Source: Mesonia aestuariivivens
GTDB taxonomy: Bacteria; Bacteroidota; Bacteroidia; Flavobacteriales; Flavobacteriaceae
DNA length: 64,000 nt
NCBI RefSeq assembly: GCF_019311235.1
Contig: NZ_JAHWDF010000002.1
Coordinates: 248,001 to 312,000 of the forward strand
Direction: 5' to 3'
The notes under the pieces were generated by a model. The model worked only from the letters and a program-made list of their open reading frames with translations, did no database searches and had not been told where the DNA came from. Positions within the stretch are counted from its first letter, which is position 1, and every line of letters starts with the position of its first letter. This document shows, in pieces, positions 10,121-18,569 of this stretch. The translations under genes were made by a program, and so were the position numbers.

Positions 10121-10153
10121 AAAAAAGCGTGATTTTTAAATCACGCTTTTTTT
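10121..10153. terminator. Bidirectional hairpin terminator between aldo/keto reductase and rpoD
   Basis: The stem AAGCGTGATTT pairs with AAATCACGCTT around a very short loop. It is flanked by an A-run on one side and a T-run on the other, so it can serve both convergent genes. Confidence 0.88.
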
Positions 10154-10161
10154 ATAAATTA

Positions 10162-11028
10162 TTATCCTAAATATTTTTTAAGCATTTTATTTTTAGACTG
10201 ATGCTTTAAGCGTCTAATTCCTTTTTCTCTAATTTGTCTTACGCGCTCTCTACTTAGATCAAAAGTATCTCCAATTTCTTGAAGTGTCATCGCAGGCTGA
10301 TTGCCAATTCCATAATTTAAACGAATAACATCTGCCTCTCGTGTAGAAAGTGTATCCAGAGCTCTGTTAATCTCGATGCTTAATGAATCTCTCATTAGCA
10401 TATCGTCAGGATTTGGTGATTCACCAGAACTTAATACATCATACAGGTTAGAATCATTTTCTCCTTCTTTAAATGGAGCATCCATCGATAAATGTCTACC
10501 AGAATTTTTCATGGCTGTTTTTACCTGAGAGATAGACATATCTAATTCTTTTGCTACTTCTGGAGCAGAAGGTGGTCGTTCTAAAGATTGTTCTAAGTGA
10601 GAATAAGCTTTATTTATTTTATTAATGACCCCAATTTTATTAAGCGGTAACCTTACTACTCTAGATTGTTCTGCTAAAGCTTGTAAAATAGATTGTCTAA
10701 TCCACCAAACCGCATAAGAAATAAACTTAAAACCACGAGTTTCGTCAAAACGTTTCGCAGCTTTTACCAATCCAACGTTACCTTCGTTAATTAAATCAGG
10801 TAATTTTAACCCTTGATTTTGATATTGTTTAGCAACAGAAACCACAAATCTAAGATTTGCATTTGTTAATTTTTCAAGAGCACGTTGATCGCCCTCTCTA
10901 ATTCGCTGAGCCAACTCTACTTCTTCATCTGCAGTTATTAAATCTACTTTACTAATATCTTGTAAATATTTGTCTAAAGATTTAGATTCTCTATTGGTAA
11001 CCTGCTTGGTAATTTTAAGTTGTCTCAT
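10162..11028 (-). CDS. rpoD: RNA polymerase primary sigma factor RpoD/SigA
   Basis: This is the housekeeping sigma-70 factor. The short N-terminus carries region 1.2 ([10 protein letters not shown]). Region 2 contains [18 protein letters not shown] and the -10-recognition stretch [15 protein letters not shown] (near residues 103-117). Region 4 ends in a helix-turn-helix, [21 protein letters not shown] (near 248-268). The length of 288 residues is typical of Bacteroidota RpoD, which lacks the large region 1.1 and non-conserved insert of proteobacterial forms and recognises TTTG/TAnnTTTG promoters. The start ATG at 11028 matches the family start [14 protein letters not shown]. Confidence 0.97.
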   Translation of the reverse strand: MRQLKITKQVTNRESKSLDKYLQDISKVDLITADEEVELAQRIREGDQRALEKLTNANLRFVVSVAKQYQNQGLKLPDLINEGNVGLVKAAKRFDETRGFKFISYAVWWIRQSILQALAEQSRVVRLPLNKIGVINKINKAYSHLEQSLERPPSAPEVAKELDMSISQVKTAMKNSGRHLSMDAPFKEGENDSNLYDVLSSGESPNPDDMLMRDSLSIEINRALDTLSTREADVIRLNYGIGNQPAMTLQEIGDTFDLSRERVRQIREKGIRRLKHQSKNKMLKKYLG

Positions 11029-11130
11029 GCTTATACGAATTTATAATTGATATACTTTAACATTATAAGTAAATTTAGGCTTAATACCAAATATTTCATA
11101 TAGATAAAACTTATAGTGTTATAAACAAAA

Positions 11131-11161
11131 AAATCACAGATGAGTTACCCATCTGTGATTA
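11131..11161 (-). terminator. Terminator after the FKBP gene
   Basis: AATCACAGATG and CATCTGTGATT form an 11-bp stem with a short loop. On the minus strand a T-run follows, which fits termination of the FKBP transcript upstream of rpoD. Confidence 0.85.
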
Positions 11162-11184
11162 TATGTGAAAATTTTTAGATGAAA

Positions 11185-11613
11185 TTATTTAATTTCTACT
11201 ACTTCAACATCAAAAATTAAATCTTTTCCTGCAAGTGGGTGATTAGCATCAATAACTATAGACTCATCTTTAACTTCAGCTACCCTAAGTTGACGCTCAG
11301 AACCATCAGGGTTTTTAGCTACTAATCCCATTCCTACTTCTGGAGTAATTTCTTGTGGAAGTTGATCTTTAGGAACTTCTTGAAAAAGTTCTTCTTGAAC
11401 TTCTCCGTAAGCTTCAGTCTGAGGAATTTCAATAGTTTTCTTATCGTTTACTTTCATATCAATAAGTCCTTTTTCAAGTCCTGGGATAATTTGACCGCCT
11501 CCAATCGTGAATTCAATAGGCTCTCTTTCTAAAGAACTATCAAAAACTTGACCGTCTTCAAGTTTACCGGTATAGTGAATTTTTACTGTGTCATTCTCTT
11601 TTACTAGACTCAT
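11185..11613 (-). CDS. FKBP-type peptidyl-prolyl isomerase (SlyD-like)
   Basis: This is a prolyl isomerase and probable folding helper. Its N-terminus, VKIHYTGKLEDGQVFDSS, is the FKBP signature, and it continues with IIPGLEKGLIDM. An IF (insert-in-flap) segment with VGMGL and a final NHPLAGKDLIFDVEV follow, the order seen in SlyD-type proteins. There is no His/Cys-rich nickel-binding tail. I chose the ATG at 11613 (SLVKENDTVKIHYTG); the frame is open five codons further to a TTG, which is less likely. It appears to be a single-gene unit with its own terminator. Confidence 0.94.
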   Translation of the reverse strand: MSLVKENDTVKIHYTGKLEDGQVFDSSLEREPIEFTIGGGQIIPGLEKGLIDMKVNDKKTIEIPQTEAYGEVQEELFQEVPKDQLPQEITPEVGMGLVAKNPDGSERQLRVAEVKDESIVIDANHPLAGKDLIFDVEVVEIK

Positions 11614-11859
11614 AAATTTGCTTTTCAATTTTAATAAACTGAAAACTAACTATATAGAAAGTTTTCTTAAGTTGCAAAATTACAAATATGTATTTGGACA
11701 GCCATAGAGAATTGAATGAAATACACCGCATTAAGAAAAACTTAACAATAATGCTAAATTTTAAAACTCAATGTAACCTAGTTAGAAGAAATAAATTAAG
11801 ATATGATTAATAATGGTTTAATACTATTATAGTTAAATTTATGTATTGTAGTAAAATTA

Positions 11860-13971
11860 TTAGTTGTCTTTTTCAATAGCGCTTAAAGCTAGTCTTATTT
11901 CGTGATAAGAAATTTTTTCTTCAAAATGTTCAAAATAAGGTTTTAGGCCTTCTGGGTAGTCTAAGTACTTTTGGGCTTTCTCTATTTTTTTTATGGTTTT
12001 TTTTTCAATAAAATCATAAACGTTAATACCTTTATTTTCGGTATATAATTTCGCAATATGCGAGTAAATGGTGGTTGGAGATAGGTTTCTTTTTTCAGCA
12101 ATTTCTTCAATATTTAGCCCTTGCTTATATAGGTCTAAGGTTACTTTATGTGTATTCGCTTTTTTCTTTTTTGTTTGGTTAAAATTTTTAATTTCTTCCA
12201 TAAATTGGTCACCATAAACTTCTAGTTTTCGCTCTCCAACACCGCTAATTTTCAAGAAATCTTCATCTGTTAATGGTCTTTCGCGTTCAATCTCTTTAAG
12301 CGTTGCATCATTAAATACTAAATAAGCAGGAATATTTTCTTTTTGAGAAATTTGATAACGTAATTGCTTTAGTTTATCAAACAAAGTTTCTTTTTTGTTT
12401 TTCCTTTCTTTAACCGAAGTTTTACCAGATTTTTTAGTCTGATCTTTGATGTTGGTAGGTTTGGTGAGTAGTACTTTATTTTTTTCAAACAACACCTTTT
12501 TAGCAACCTCTGTTAGCTGAAGTGCGTTTTGTTTATGAAAAGCAATCTCACAATAACCTTGATTAATAAGCTGTGTTAAATAATGTTGCCAATCTCTCCA
12601 AGTGGTTTCTTTTCCAGCGCCATAAGTTTTAATTTGCTGATAATTTTTAGCTAGTATACTGGCATTTTGAGCGCCCCGTAAAACATCAATGACAATTCCA
12701 GAGGGTTCACTGTTTTTAAGCCTGGCGATGCAAGAAAGTAATTTTTGAGCAAAAATGGTTCCATCAAAAAATCGAGGTGGATTCTCACAAACATCACAGT
12801 TTCCGCAATTTTCCTCTAAATATTCTCCAAAATAACCTAGCAAAATTTTTCTACGACAATCTGTTGCTTCCGCAAATTCTTTCATGCGGTCTAGCTTTGC
12901 ATTTTGCAAATCTTCGTTAGTGGCCCCCTCGGTAAACCTTCGGAGCTGAATCACATCTGCATAGGTATGAAATAGCAAAGCGTTTGACGTTAAACCATCT
13001 CGCCCAGCTCGACCAATTTCTTGGTAATAACCTTCAATGTTTTTAGGCATATTATAGTGAATAACATACCTTACATTAGATTTATCGATTCCCATTCCAA
13101 AGGCAACTGTAGCGCAAACTACTTTTGTTTTATCGAAAATAAAATCTTCTTGAACTTGAGACCGTTCATCAAAACTTAATCCTGCGTGATAAGCGGTTGC
13201 TTTAATTCCTTTAGCCTTAAGTTTTGCGGCTATAGTTTCAGTTCCTTTTCTACTTAAACAATAAATAATTCCAGATTCATCAGTTCTTTTCCCTACAAAA
13301 TCTAGAATTTGAGTGACTCTATTTTCTGCTGGCCTTACTTCTAAATGAATGTTTTTTCTATCAAAAGAACTTAGGTATTGCTTAGCGTGCGAAACATTTA
13401 ACTGGTTTAAAATATCTTGTCGTGTGGCTTTATCTGCCGTAGCGGTTAAAGCAATAATTGGAATTTCTGGTAACGAGCGCTTTAAAAAACCCAATTGCTG
13501 ATAACTGGGCCTAAAATCATGTCCCCAAGAAGATATACAATGTGCTTCATCAATAGCTACGCAGCTGATGTATTTTTCTTTTAAAATATCATTTAATGAA
13601 GCAAGACTTTCTGGAGCTACATAGAGTAATTTTAGTTTTTTGTGGACTACTTTATCTATAATTTCTTGTTGTTGAAGCTGATCTTGACTACTATTGAAAT
13701 AATCGGCTTCAATTCCGTTTGCATTTAAACCATCTACTTGATCTTTCATTAAAGCAATTAGTGGCGAAATTACCAAGGTAATTCCATCTAGTAATAAGGC
13801 AGGTAGTTGGTAGCAGATAGATTTTCCGCCGCCAGTAGGCATAATAACTAAGGTGTCGTTACCCTCTAAAACATTGGTGATAATTTCTTCTTGTTGGGGT
13901 CTAAATTTATCGTAACCAAAATATTTTTTTAAAGTAGGGAAGAGGTATTCGTTTTGAATTATTTTAGTCAT
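11860..13971 (-). CDS. recQ: ATP-dependent DNA helicase RecQ
   Basis: RecQ is a 3'-5' DNA helicase for recombination and repair. Walker A is MPTGGGKS (about residues 44-51), the DEAH box is at about 141-144, and the GRAGRDG motif VI is near 320. The RQC zinc cluster has Cys at about 372, 389, 392 and 395 (CGNCDVC). A winged-helix segment follows, then an HRDC domain around 530-610 and a C-terminal helix-turn-helix (LNIEEIAEKRNLSPTTIYSH) used by many Gram-positive and Bacteroidota RecQ proteins. The ATG at 13971 is preferred to the TTG two codons upstream. Confidence 0.96.
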   Translation of the reverse strand: MTKIIQNEYLFPTLKKYFGYDKFRPQQEEIITNVLEGNDTLVIMPTGGGKSICYQLPALLLDGITLVISPLIALMKDQVDGLNANGIEADYFNSSQDQLQQQEIIDKVVHKKLKLLYVAPESLASLNDILKEKYISCVAIDEAHCISSWGHDFRPSYQQLGFLKRSLPEIPIIALTATADKATRQDILNQLNVSHAKQYLSSFDRKNIHLEVRPAENRVTQILDFVGKRTDESGIIYCLSRKGTETIAAKLKAKGIKATAYHAGLSFDERSQVQEDFIFDKTKVVCATVAFGMGIDKSNVRYVIHYNMPKNIEGYYQEIGRAGRDGLTSNALLFHTYADVIQLRRFTEGATNEDLQNAKLDRMKEFAEATDCRRKILLGYFGEYLEENCGNCDVCENPPRFFDGTIFAQKLLSCIARLKNSEPSGIVIDVLRGAQNASILAKNYQQIKTYGAGKETTWRDWQHYLTQLINQGYCEIAFHKQNALQLTEVAKKVLFEKNKVLLTKPTNIKDQTKKSGKTSVKERKNKKETLFDKLKQLRYQISQKENIPAYLVFNDATLKEIERERPLTDEDFLKISGVGERKLEVYGDQFMEEIKNFNQTKKKKANTHKVTLDLYKQGLNIEEIAEKRNLSPTTIYSHIAKLYTENKGINVYDFIEKKTIKKIEKAQKYLDYPEGLKPYFEHFEEKISYHEIRLALSAIEKDN

Positions 13972-14100
13972 AGACAAGAAAAATTAGAACTAACAAAATT
14001 AGTTAAAATGAAAATAGTTAAAAAACTTAATCATCATTTTACATAAAAATATATTATGCTAGCTATAAGTTTAATTTTGAATGCTATTATATTTATAGCA

Positions 14101-14133
14101 AAAAAAATACTGAAGTATGTTCAGTATTTTTTT
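14101..14133. terminator. Hairpin terminator between recQ and the acidic small protein
   Basis: AAATACTGA pairs with TCAGTATTT around a 7-base loop, flanked by A- and T-runs. It lies just past the stop of the minus-strand gene at 14152 and would terminate that transcript before recQ. Confidence 0.82.
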
Positions 14134-14151
14134 TCATAACATAAGAAAAAA

Positions 14152-14424
14152 TCACTTTGCGCTATGATCTTCTTCCAGATCATTATTATTTCCTCCTTGG
14201 CTATAAAAATCATTTTCTTCGTCTTTTAGTCCAATAGAGCCACGATTCTTTTTTGCGGGATTGCTCTCGGGTACATCTAAATCACTCGCAGTGAAGTCTA
14301 ACTCTTTTTCTCTATTTGTTAAGTCTTCATCATCACCACCTGTTCGATGTATATTTTCTTGATTAAGCATTTCTTTTTCTTGGTTGGTAATTTCTGAATT
14401 ATATTTATTTTCTTGCTTTTTCAT
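14152..14424 (-). CDS. Conserved acidic hypothetical protein, 90 residues
   Basis: This is a small, highly charged and probably disordered protein rich in Asp, Glu, Asn and Lys. The middle segment, DFTASDLDVPESNPAKKN, resembles a pattern I recall from small hypothetical proteins in many Bacteroidota (D-L-D-V-P-G near the middle); that is memory, not a search. There is no signal peptide, membrane segment or recognisable domain. It is a monocistronic unit with its own terminator. The function is unknown; abundance under stress would be plausible but is unsupported here. Confidence 0.75.
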   Translation of the reverse strand: MKKQENKYNSEITNQEKEMLNQENIHRTGGDDEDLTNREKELDFTASDLDVPESNPAKKNRGSIGLKDEENDFYSQGGNNNDLEEDHSAK

Positions 14425-14577
14425 TTTTTATTTTCAAGTTAAATGAATTGACTTTTATAGCCGAAATTTTTAACGTGAATTAACACCTTTTTTAAATGAA
14501 TTTATAATTAGCTAAATTGAAGCCGATTTTATTTCATTTTAAAGAATGAAAGCTTATTTTGCTACAAATTATTGACG

Positions 14578-15486
14578 ATGAATTTAAAAACAATTGGTAT
14601 ACTTTTAACCTTACTATCATTCAATATGTACGGTCAAGATTCAACTTTCAAAATTTGGGAAAACGTGCCTAATGCTATAAAAGTTAATTATGATGAAGAG
14701 GTAACCTACGAAAATGGTAAAGTGTGGAGCACAAGTAAAGTAACTGCCCCTACACTCACTGCCTTTATCGCAAAAGGAAATAGCTCAAAAACCGCAATAT
14801 TAATCTGTCCTGGGGGTGGTTATACTCATTTAGCGATGGAAAAAGAAGGTTTTAAAGTTGCAGAGTGGTTAAATACCTTGGGGATTCATGCCTTTGTTCT
14901 AAAGTATAGAATGCCATCTTCAGCAAGTATGGAAAACCCTGCAGTGGGGCCTTTACAAGATGCTCAAAAAGCTTTGCGTCTAATTAAATCTAAAAATTTT
15001 GATGTAGAAATAGATCAGGTAGGTGTTATGGGTTTTTCTGCAGGCGGACATTTAGCTTCTACCTTGGCGACACATTACAATCAGCAGATTTATAAAGAAA
15101 AAAGTAACTATTCAGCAAAACCAGATTTTTCAGTTCTGATCTATCCGGTAATTTCAATGGAAAAAGGTATTACGCACCAAGGGTCTAAAACCAATTTATT
15201 AGGAGTGAATGCTCCACAAAATACAGTAGATTATTATTCAAATGAAAAACAAGTTGATGAAAATACACCTATATCATTTTTAGTTCATGCTACGAATGAT
15301 ACTTCGGTTCCCGTAGAAAATAGTATTAATTACTATTTGCAATTAAAGAAATATGGAGTTAGTGCAGAAATGCATCTTTATGAAGACGGAGGTCATGGAT
15401 TTGGACTTGGTAAAGAAGGTACCAATACCAATTGGCCTAAAGCTTTACATAATTGGTTAAAAGTAAATCATTACATTCAAAAATAA
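14578..15486 (+). CDS. Secreted alpha/beta hydrolase (BD-FAE/esterase-like)
   Basis: The start at 14578 gives a signal peptide (NLKTIGILLTLLSFNMYGQD). The mature protein is an alpha/beta hydrolase: an oxyanion-hole PGGGYTHLA near residue 80, the nucleophile elbow GFSAGGHLAS near 155, an Asp in the ATNDTSVP segment and the catalytic His in EDGGHGFGLG near 284. This pattern matches acetyl-xylan-esterase-like and lipase-like enzymes exported by Bacteroidota. The exact substrate is unknown. The open frame extends two codons to a TTG, but the ATG places the signal peptide correctly. A Crp-type regulator follows 4 bases later, so the two are probably co-transcribed. Confidence 0.9.
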   Translation: MNLKTIGILLTLLSFNMYGQDSTFKIWENVPNAIKVNYDEEVTYENGKVWSTSKVTAPTLTAFIAKGNSSKTAILICPGGGYTHLAMEKEGFKVAEWLNTLGIHAFVLKYRMPSSASMENPAVGPLQDAQKALRLIKSKNFDVEIDQVGVMGFSAGGHLASTLATHYNQQIYKEKSNYSAKPDFSVLIYPVISMEKGITHQGSKTNLLGVNAPQNTVDYYSNEKQVDENTPISFLVHATNDTSVPVENSINYYLQLKKYGVSAEMHLYEDGGHGFGLGKEGTNTNWPKALHNWLKVNHYIQK

Positions 15487-15490
15487 AAAA

Positions 15491-16063
15491 ATGATGTCTG
15501 CTATACTTCAACATGTATTAGAAATTATCGATTTATCACCCAAAGAGCAAGATGAATTTTTAAGTGTATTAAAAGAAAAAAAAGTTTCAAAAAAGTCTAT
15601 GTTAATTAAACCGGGAGAGTTGGTTAATGAAGAATTTTATGTGCTTAAAGGTTGTTTGGTGGCCTATTATTTAGATGAGTTAGGCAATAAGCATATCATA
15701 CAATTTGCGGTAGAAGATTGGTGGATTAGTGATTTTGAATCTTTCTTTAATGATGAACCTGCTAAGTTGTATATAGAAGCGCTAGAAGACTGCTCTTTAT
15801 TAGCAATTAATAAAGAAGTTTTGGAAGAACTTTACAAACGTATTCCAGAATTTGAACGCTTTTTTAGAATAAAAACCACTAAAGCTTTTGTGGCTTTAAG
15901 AAGTAGAATACTTTCTACTTTACAAAAATCTGCCAAAGAACGCTACCTCGATTTTTGTAAAACTTATCCTGCTATAGAAAAGCGTTTGGCTAATTATCAG
16001 ATAGCAAATTATCTTGGAGTACAACCTGAGAGTTTGAGCAGAATTAGAAAAGAATTAGTTTAA
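15491..16063 (+). CDS. Crp/Fnr-family transcriptional regulator
   Basis: The N-terminal cyclic-nucleotide-binding-like beta barrel (about residues 20-120) contains KPGELVNEEFYVLKGCL and a C-helix with RIPEFERFFR. The C-terminal helix-turn-helix is RLANYQIANYLGVQPESLSRIRKE. It lacks an Fnr-type N-terminal Cys cluster. The pocket residues for cAMP (RPGE and RS/T) are not clearly conserved, so the ligand is unknown. The location directly after the esterase gene and 75 bases before the OYE-type reductase gene suggests it controls one or both of them. Confidence 0.9.
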   Translation: MMSAILQHVLEIIDLSPKEQDEFLSVLKEKKVSKKSMLIKPGELVNEEFYVLKGCLVAYYLDELGNKHIIQFAVEDWWISDFESFFNDEPAKLYIEALEDCSLLAINKEVLEELYKRIPEFERFFRIKTTKAFVALRSRILSTLQKSAKERYLDFCKTYPAIEKRLANYQIANYLGVQPESLSRIRKELV

Positions 16064-16138
16064 CTATAGTTTAACGACTTAAATTAACGTATATCATTCG
16101 CGAATTTTGCTATTTATTCTAATTTTGTAGAAAAAAGA

Positions 16139-17248
16139 ATGAGTGCAAATTCAGAACAAGCTTTACTAAAAGCTATAGATTTAAACGGATTAAGATTACC
16201 TAACAGAGTTGTTATGGCTCCTATGACTAGAAGTAGAGCAGACAATGAAGGAAATGTAGCTACTGCAGATTTGCAAGGAGAATATTACAGACAACGAGCT
16301 TCTGCAGGTTTGATTATTGCAGAAGGTTCTCAAATTTCAGAAGAAGCAGTTGGTTACATCAACACCCCAGGAATACACACCGAGGCTCAAGTAGAAGGAT
16401 GGAAAGAAGTGACGAAAATGGTGCACGAAGCTGATGGAAGAATTTTTCTTCAACTTTGGCATGTAGGAAGAATGTCACACCCAGATTTTCATCAAGGAAA
16501 GAAGCCCTTAGCTCCTTCAGCTATTAATCCTGAAGCTAAATCTTTTACTTATGAAGGTTTTAAAGATACGGTGACACCTAAAGCGATGACTTTAGAAGAT
16601 ATTAAACGTACCATTCAAGATTATAAAATTGCAGCAAAAAATGCAATCAATGCTGGTTTTGATGGTGTAGAAATACATTCTTCTAACGGTTATCTTCTTC
16701 ATCAGTTTTTTAATAAAACTTCAAATGTAAGGGAAGATGAATATGGCGGAAGCATGGAAAATAGAGCGAAAATTTTATTTGAGGTTTTAGATGAAATAAA
16801 AAAAGTAGTGCCCACAAATAAAATAGGAGTTCGTTTAAATCCTTCTTTACACGGAATTTTTGGAATGACGATGGATGAAGAAACCATCCCTACATTCGAT
16901 TATATTGTTGAAAAGCTTAATGATTACAACTTGTCTTACTTACATTTATCAGAGCCTTTTAATGATGTGTCCGATGTTCCCTATGCGGTGAGTGAAATCG
17001 CAAAGCATTACCGTCCTTTATATAAGGGTAATTTAATGATTAATACGAATTTTGATCAAGAAAAAGGGAATAAAGTAATAGAAGATGAGTTAGCAGATTT
17101 AGTAGCTTTTGGAAAGCCTTATATCTCAAATCCAGATTTAGTAGAGCGTTTCGCTCAAGGGGTTGAACTTAGTGAGTGGGATCAAGACACTTTTTATGTA
17201 CCTGGCAAAAAAGGTTATCTAGATTACAAAAAGAAAACAGATTCTTAA
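16139..17248 (+). CDS. Alkene reductase, Old Yellow Enzyme family (NemA-like)
   Basis: This FMN-dependent reductase acts on activated C=C bonds. It opens with LPNRVVMAPMTRSRA (FMN-binding loop), has WHVGRMSHPDF near residue 105, and the substrate-anchoring His-x-x-Asn pair in GVEIHSSNGYLLHQFF (near 180-195). EYGGSMENRA and SNPDLVERF follow, as in NemA and OYE. The length of 369 residues is typical. A -7-like box (TAATTTTG, 16120-16127) lies shortly before the ATG, so the gene may have its own promoter. A hairpin terminator follows. The physiological substrate is not known; a detoxification role is an inference. Confidence 0.94.
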   Translation: MSANSEQALLKAIDLNGLRLPNRVVMAPMTRSRADNEGNVATADLQGEYYRQRASAGLIIAEGSQISEEAVGYINTPGIHTEAQVEGWKEVTKMVHEADGRIFLQLWHVGRMSHPDFHQGKKPLAPSAINPEAKSFTYEGFKDTVTPKAMTLEDIKRTIQDYKIAAKNAINAGFDGVEIHSSNGYLLHQFFNKTSNVREDEYGGSMENRAKILFEVLDEIKKVVPTNKIGVRLNPSLHGIFGMTMDEETIPTFDYIVEKLNDYNLSYLHLSEPFNDVSDVPYAVSEIAKHYRPLYKGNLMINTNFDQEKGNKVIEDELADLVAFGKPYISNPDLVERFAQGVELSEWDQDTFYVPGKKGYLDYKKKTDS

Positions 17249-17270
17249 TTAAAAATTCAATTTGAAAGAA

Positions 17271-17303
17271 TAAAAAGCGAGTTTTATAACTCGTTTTTTT
17301 TTG
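17271..17303 (+). terminator. Terminator after the OYE-type reductase
   Basis: CGAGTT and AACTCG form a stem around TTAT, preceded by an A-run and followed by nine or more T residues. It lies just after the stop at 17248. Confidence 0.88.
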
Positions 17304-17344
17304 TGTTAAACTGAAATTGTTATAAAAATAGACTATAAATTAAT

Positions 17345-17455
17345 TTAAAACAATCTAAAAAATAATTGCATAAAAAATAATACTACAATTATTAATGCGG
17401 GAATTAACTGTAGGTAGTTTATGATTTGTTTCTGTAGGGTTAATTTACTTTTCAT
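17345..17455 (-). CDS. Possible 36-residue single-helix membrane protein
   Basis: On the minus strand an ATG at 17455 opens a short frame ending at TAA (17345-17347). It begins with polar and basic residues (KSKLTLQKQ) and then carries a strongly hydrophobic helix (LIPALIIVVLFFMQLFF), a plausible one-pass membrane peptide. There is no clear Shine-Dalgarno sequence, but most genes here lack one. Nothing identifies its function. The call rests only on frame length and the charge/hydrophobic pattern, so it could be chance in AT-rich DNA. Confidence 0.35.
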   Translation of the reverse strand: MKSKLTLQKQIINYLQLIPALIIVVLFFMQLFFRLF

Positions 17456-17870
17456 AATTTTTAATCTTGATAGTAGTTCGTAATAACTATAAAACAAAAA
17501 TAAGTAAAAAAACCATTCGATTAATAAAATTATGTTATTTAATCCTTGATAAACACATTTAATCGGTTAATTTTGATTTAACACTAGATTAAATGCGTAA
17601 AAAATAGCTGTGCGTCTCAAATGAAAAAAGTTTTAATGGAATAAAATCCTTCAGAAATCATAAGGAACTTATGTTATTTATCAATAATTAATTATTAGAG
17701 ATTAGAGATTAAATTTTAATGATAAACTCAAAGAAAAATCTAACAGATATTTTCAGAAAAAAACACTATGATAAGTTGGGTATTAATTTAGAGGTGCTGT
17801 TTTTGATTTTTTACCAATAGATAGAAGTGATGATTTAAAATTTAAGCATCAGGTCTCATTTTTAAAATAA
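17456..17870. other. Gene-free AT-rich stretch
   Basis: No open frame longer than a few dozen codons and no convincing RNA gene was seen between the small ORF and the terminator at 17871. The sequence contains a short doubled ATTAGAG motif near 17694-17710 and scattered stop codons on both strands, and looks like degenerate sequence. Confidence 0.5.
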
Positions 17871-17904
17871 AAAAGTGCTCAACCCCTTTAAAGATAAAGC
17901 ACTT
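17871..17904 (-). terminator. Terminator after the SRPBCC-family gene
   Basis: AAGTGCT and AGCACTT form a stem around a 16-base loop. On the minus strand a T-rich tract follows. It is placed just past the stop of the gene at 17976. Confidence 0.65.
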
Positions 17905-17975
17905 ATATGCAGAAACATCAAATGTTCTAGAAAGAAACACTTGGAATATGTTAATATTACTAATTACTTATTTTA

Positions 17976-18392
17976 CTATTTAAAATAAGCTTCAGTGTGT
18001 TTTTTAAAATTATCTAAAATAGTTTGCCAATCTTTTTCTTGATCTTCTAATGGAGCCTCTTCGTCAGCTTCAAAAGTTTGAGTAATGTATGTTTCATCAC
18101 CTTCCACGTCAAAAAGAATATTTACTTTACGTCCGTCGTCTAAAAGGTAAACAATTTCCTCTTTAGGAATTACAATTTCATAAACTCCAGAAAATTCATA
18201 ACTTTTACTTCCATCTTTGGCTTCCCTCTTAAATGAGAACTCGCCACTAGGTTCTAATTGTTGTATAACTTTAGAACATTTCCAATTAGGAGAGGTAAAA
18301 TTCCATTGTTTAATGTGTTTTGGGTTTGTCCAGGATTCCCAAACCTGATGTACCGGTGTTAATAAAGAAGTTTCAACCGTAATCGTATCCAT
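17976..18392 (-). CDS. SRPBCC/AHSA1-type ligand-binding domain protein
   Basis: This 138-residue protein has the START-like (activator of Hsp90 ATPase homologue 1-like) fold signature. It begins VETSLLTPVHQVWESWTNP followed by HIKQWNF, has a central segment of beta strands (EFSFKREAKDGSKSYEFSGVY), and ends with a long amphipathic helix (DWQTILDNFKKHTEAY). Such proteins bind hydrophobic ligands or act as stress-response factors; no catalytic residues can be assigned. It is a single gene with its own terminator, divergent from the DEAD-box gene at 18570. Confidence 0.9.
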   Translation of the reverse strand: MDTITVETSLLTPVHQVWESWTNPKHIKQWNFTSPNWKCSKVIQQLEPSGEFSFKREAKDGSKSYEFSGVYEIVIPKEEIVYLLDDGRKVNILFDVEGDETYITQTFEADEEAPLEDQEKDWQTILDNFKKHTEAYFK

Positions 18393-18526
18393 GATTGTTT
18401 TATAAAAGTTTTATGCTTTGATTTTCAAATATAAATTATAAAAATGAATTACCTAAAATTTTTGGAAGAACTATACTTTAAAAATTTAAAATTCGTTTTT
18501 TTTTTCTATTAAGGAAGCTTTCAGAT

Positions 18527-18559
18527 TTTGTTATTGGTAAAAATATTAGTCTATTTTTG
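18527..18559 (+). promoter_or_regulatory. Promoter of the DEAD-box helicase gene at 18570
   Basis: A -33 TTTG (18527-18530) and a -7 TATTTTTG (18552-18559) are spaced by 21 bases, which fits the Bacteroidota promoter consensus. The ATG follows 10 bases after the -7 box, so the leader would be very short. Confidence 0.5.
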
Positions 18560-18569
18560 CAACAAATGA

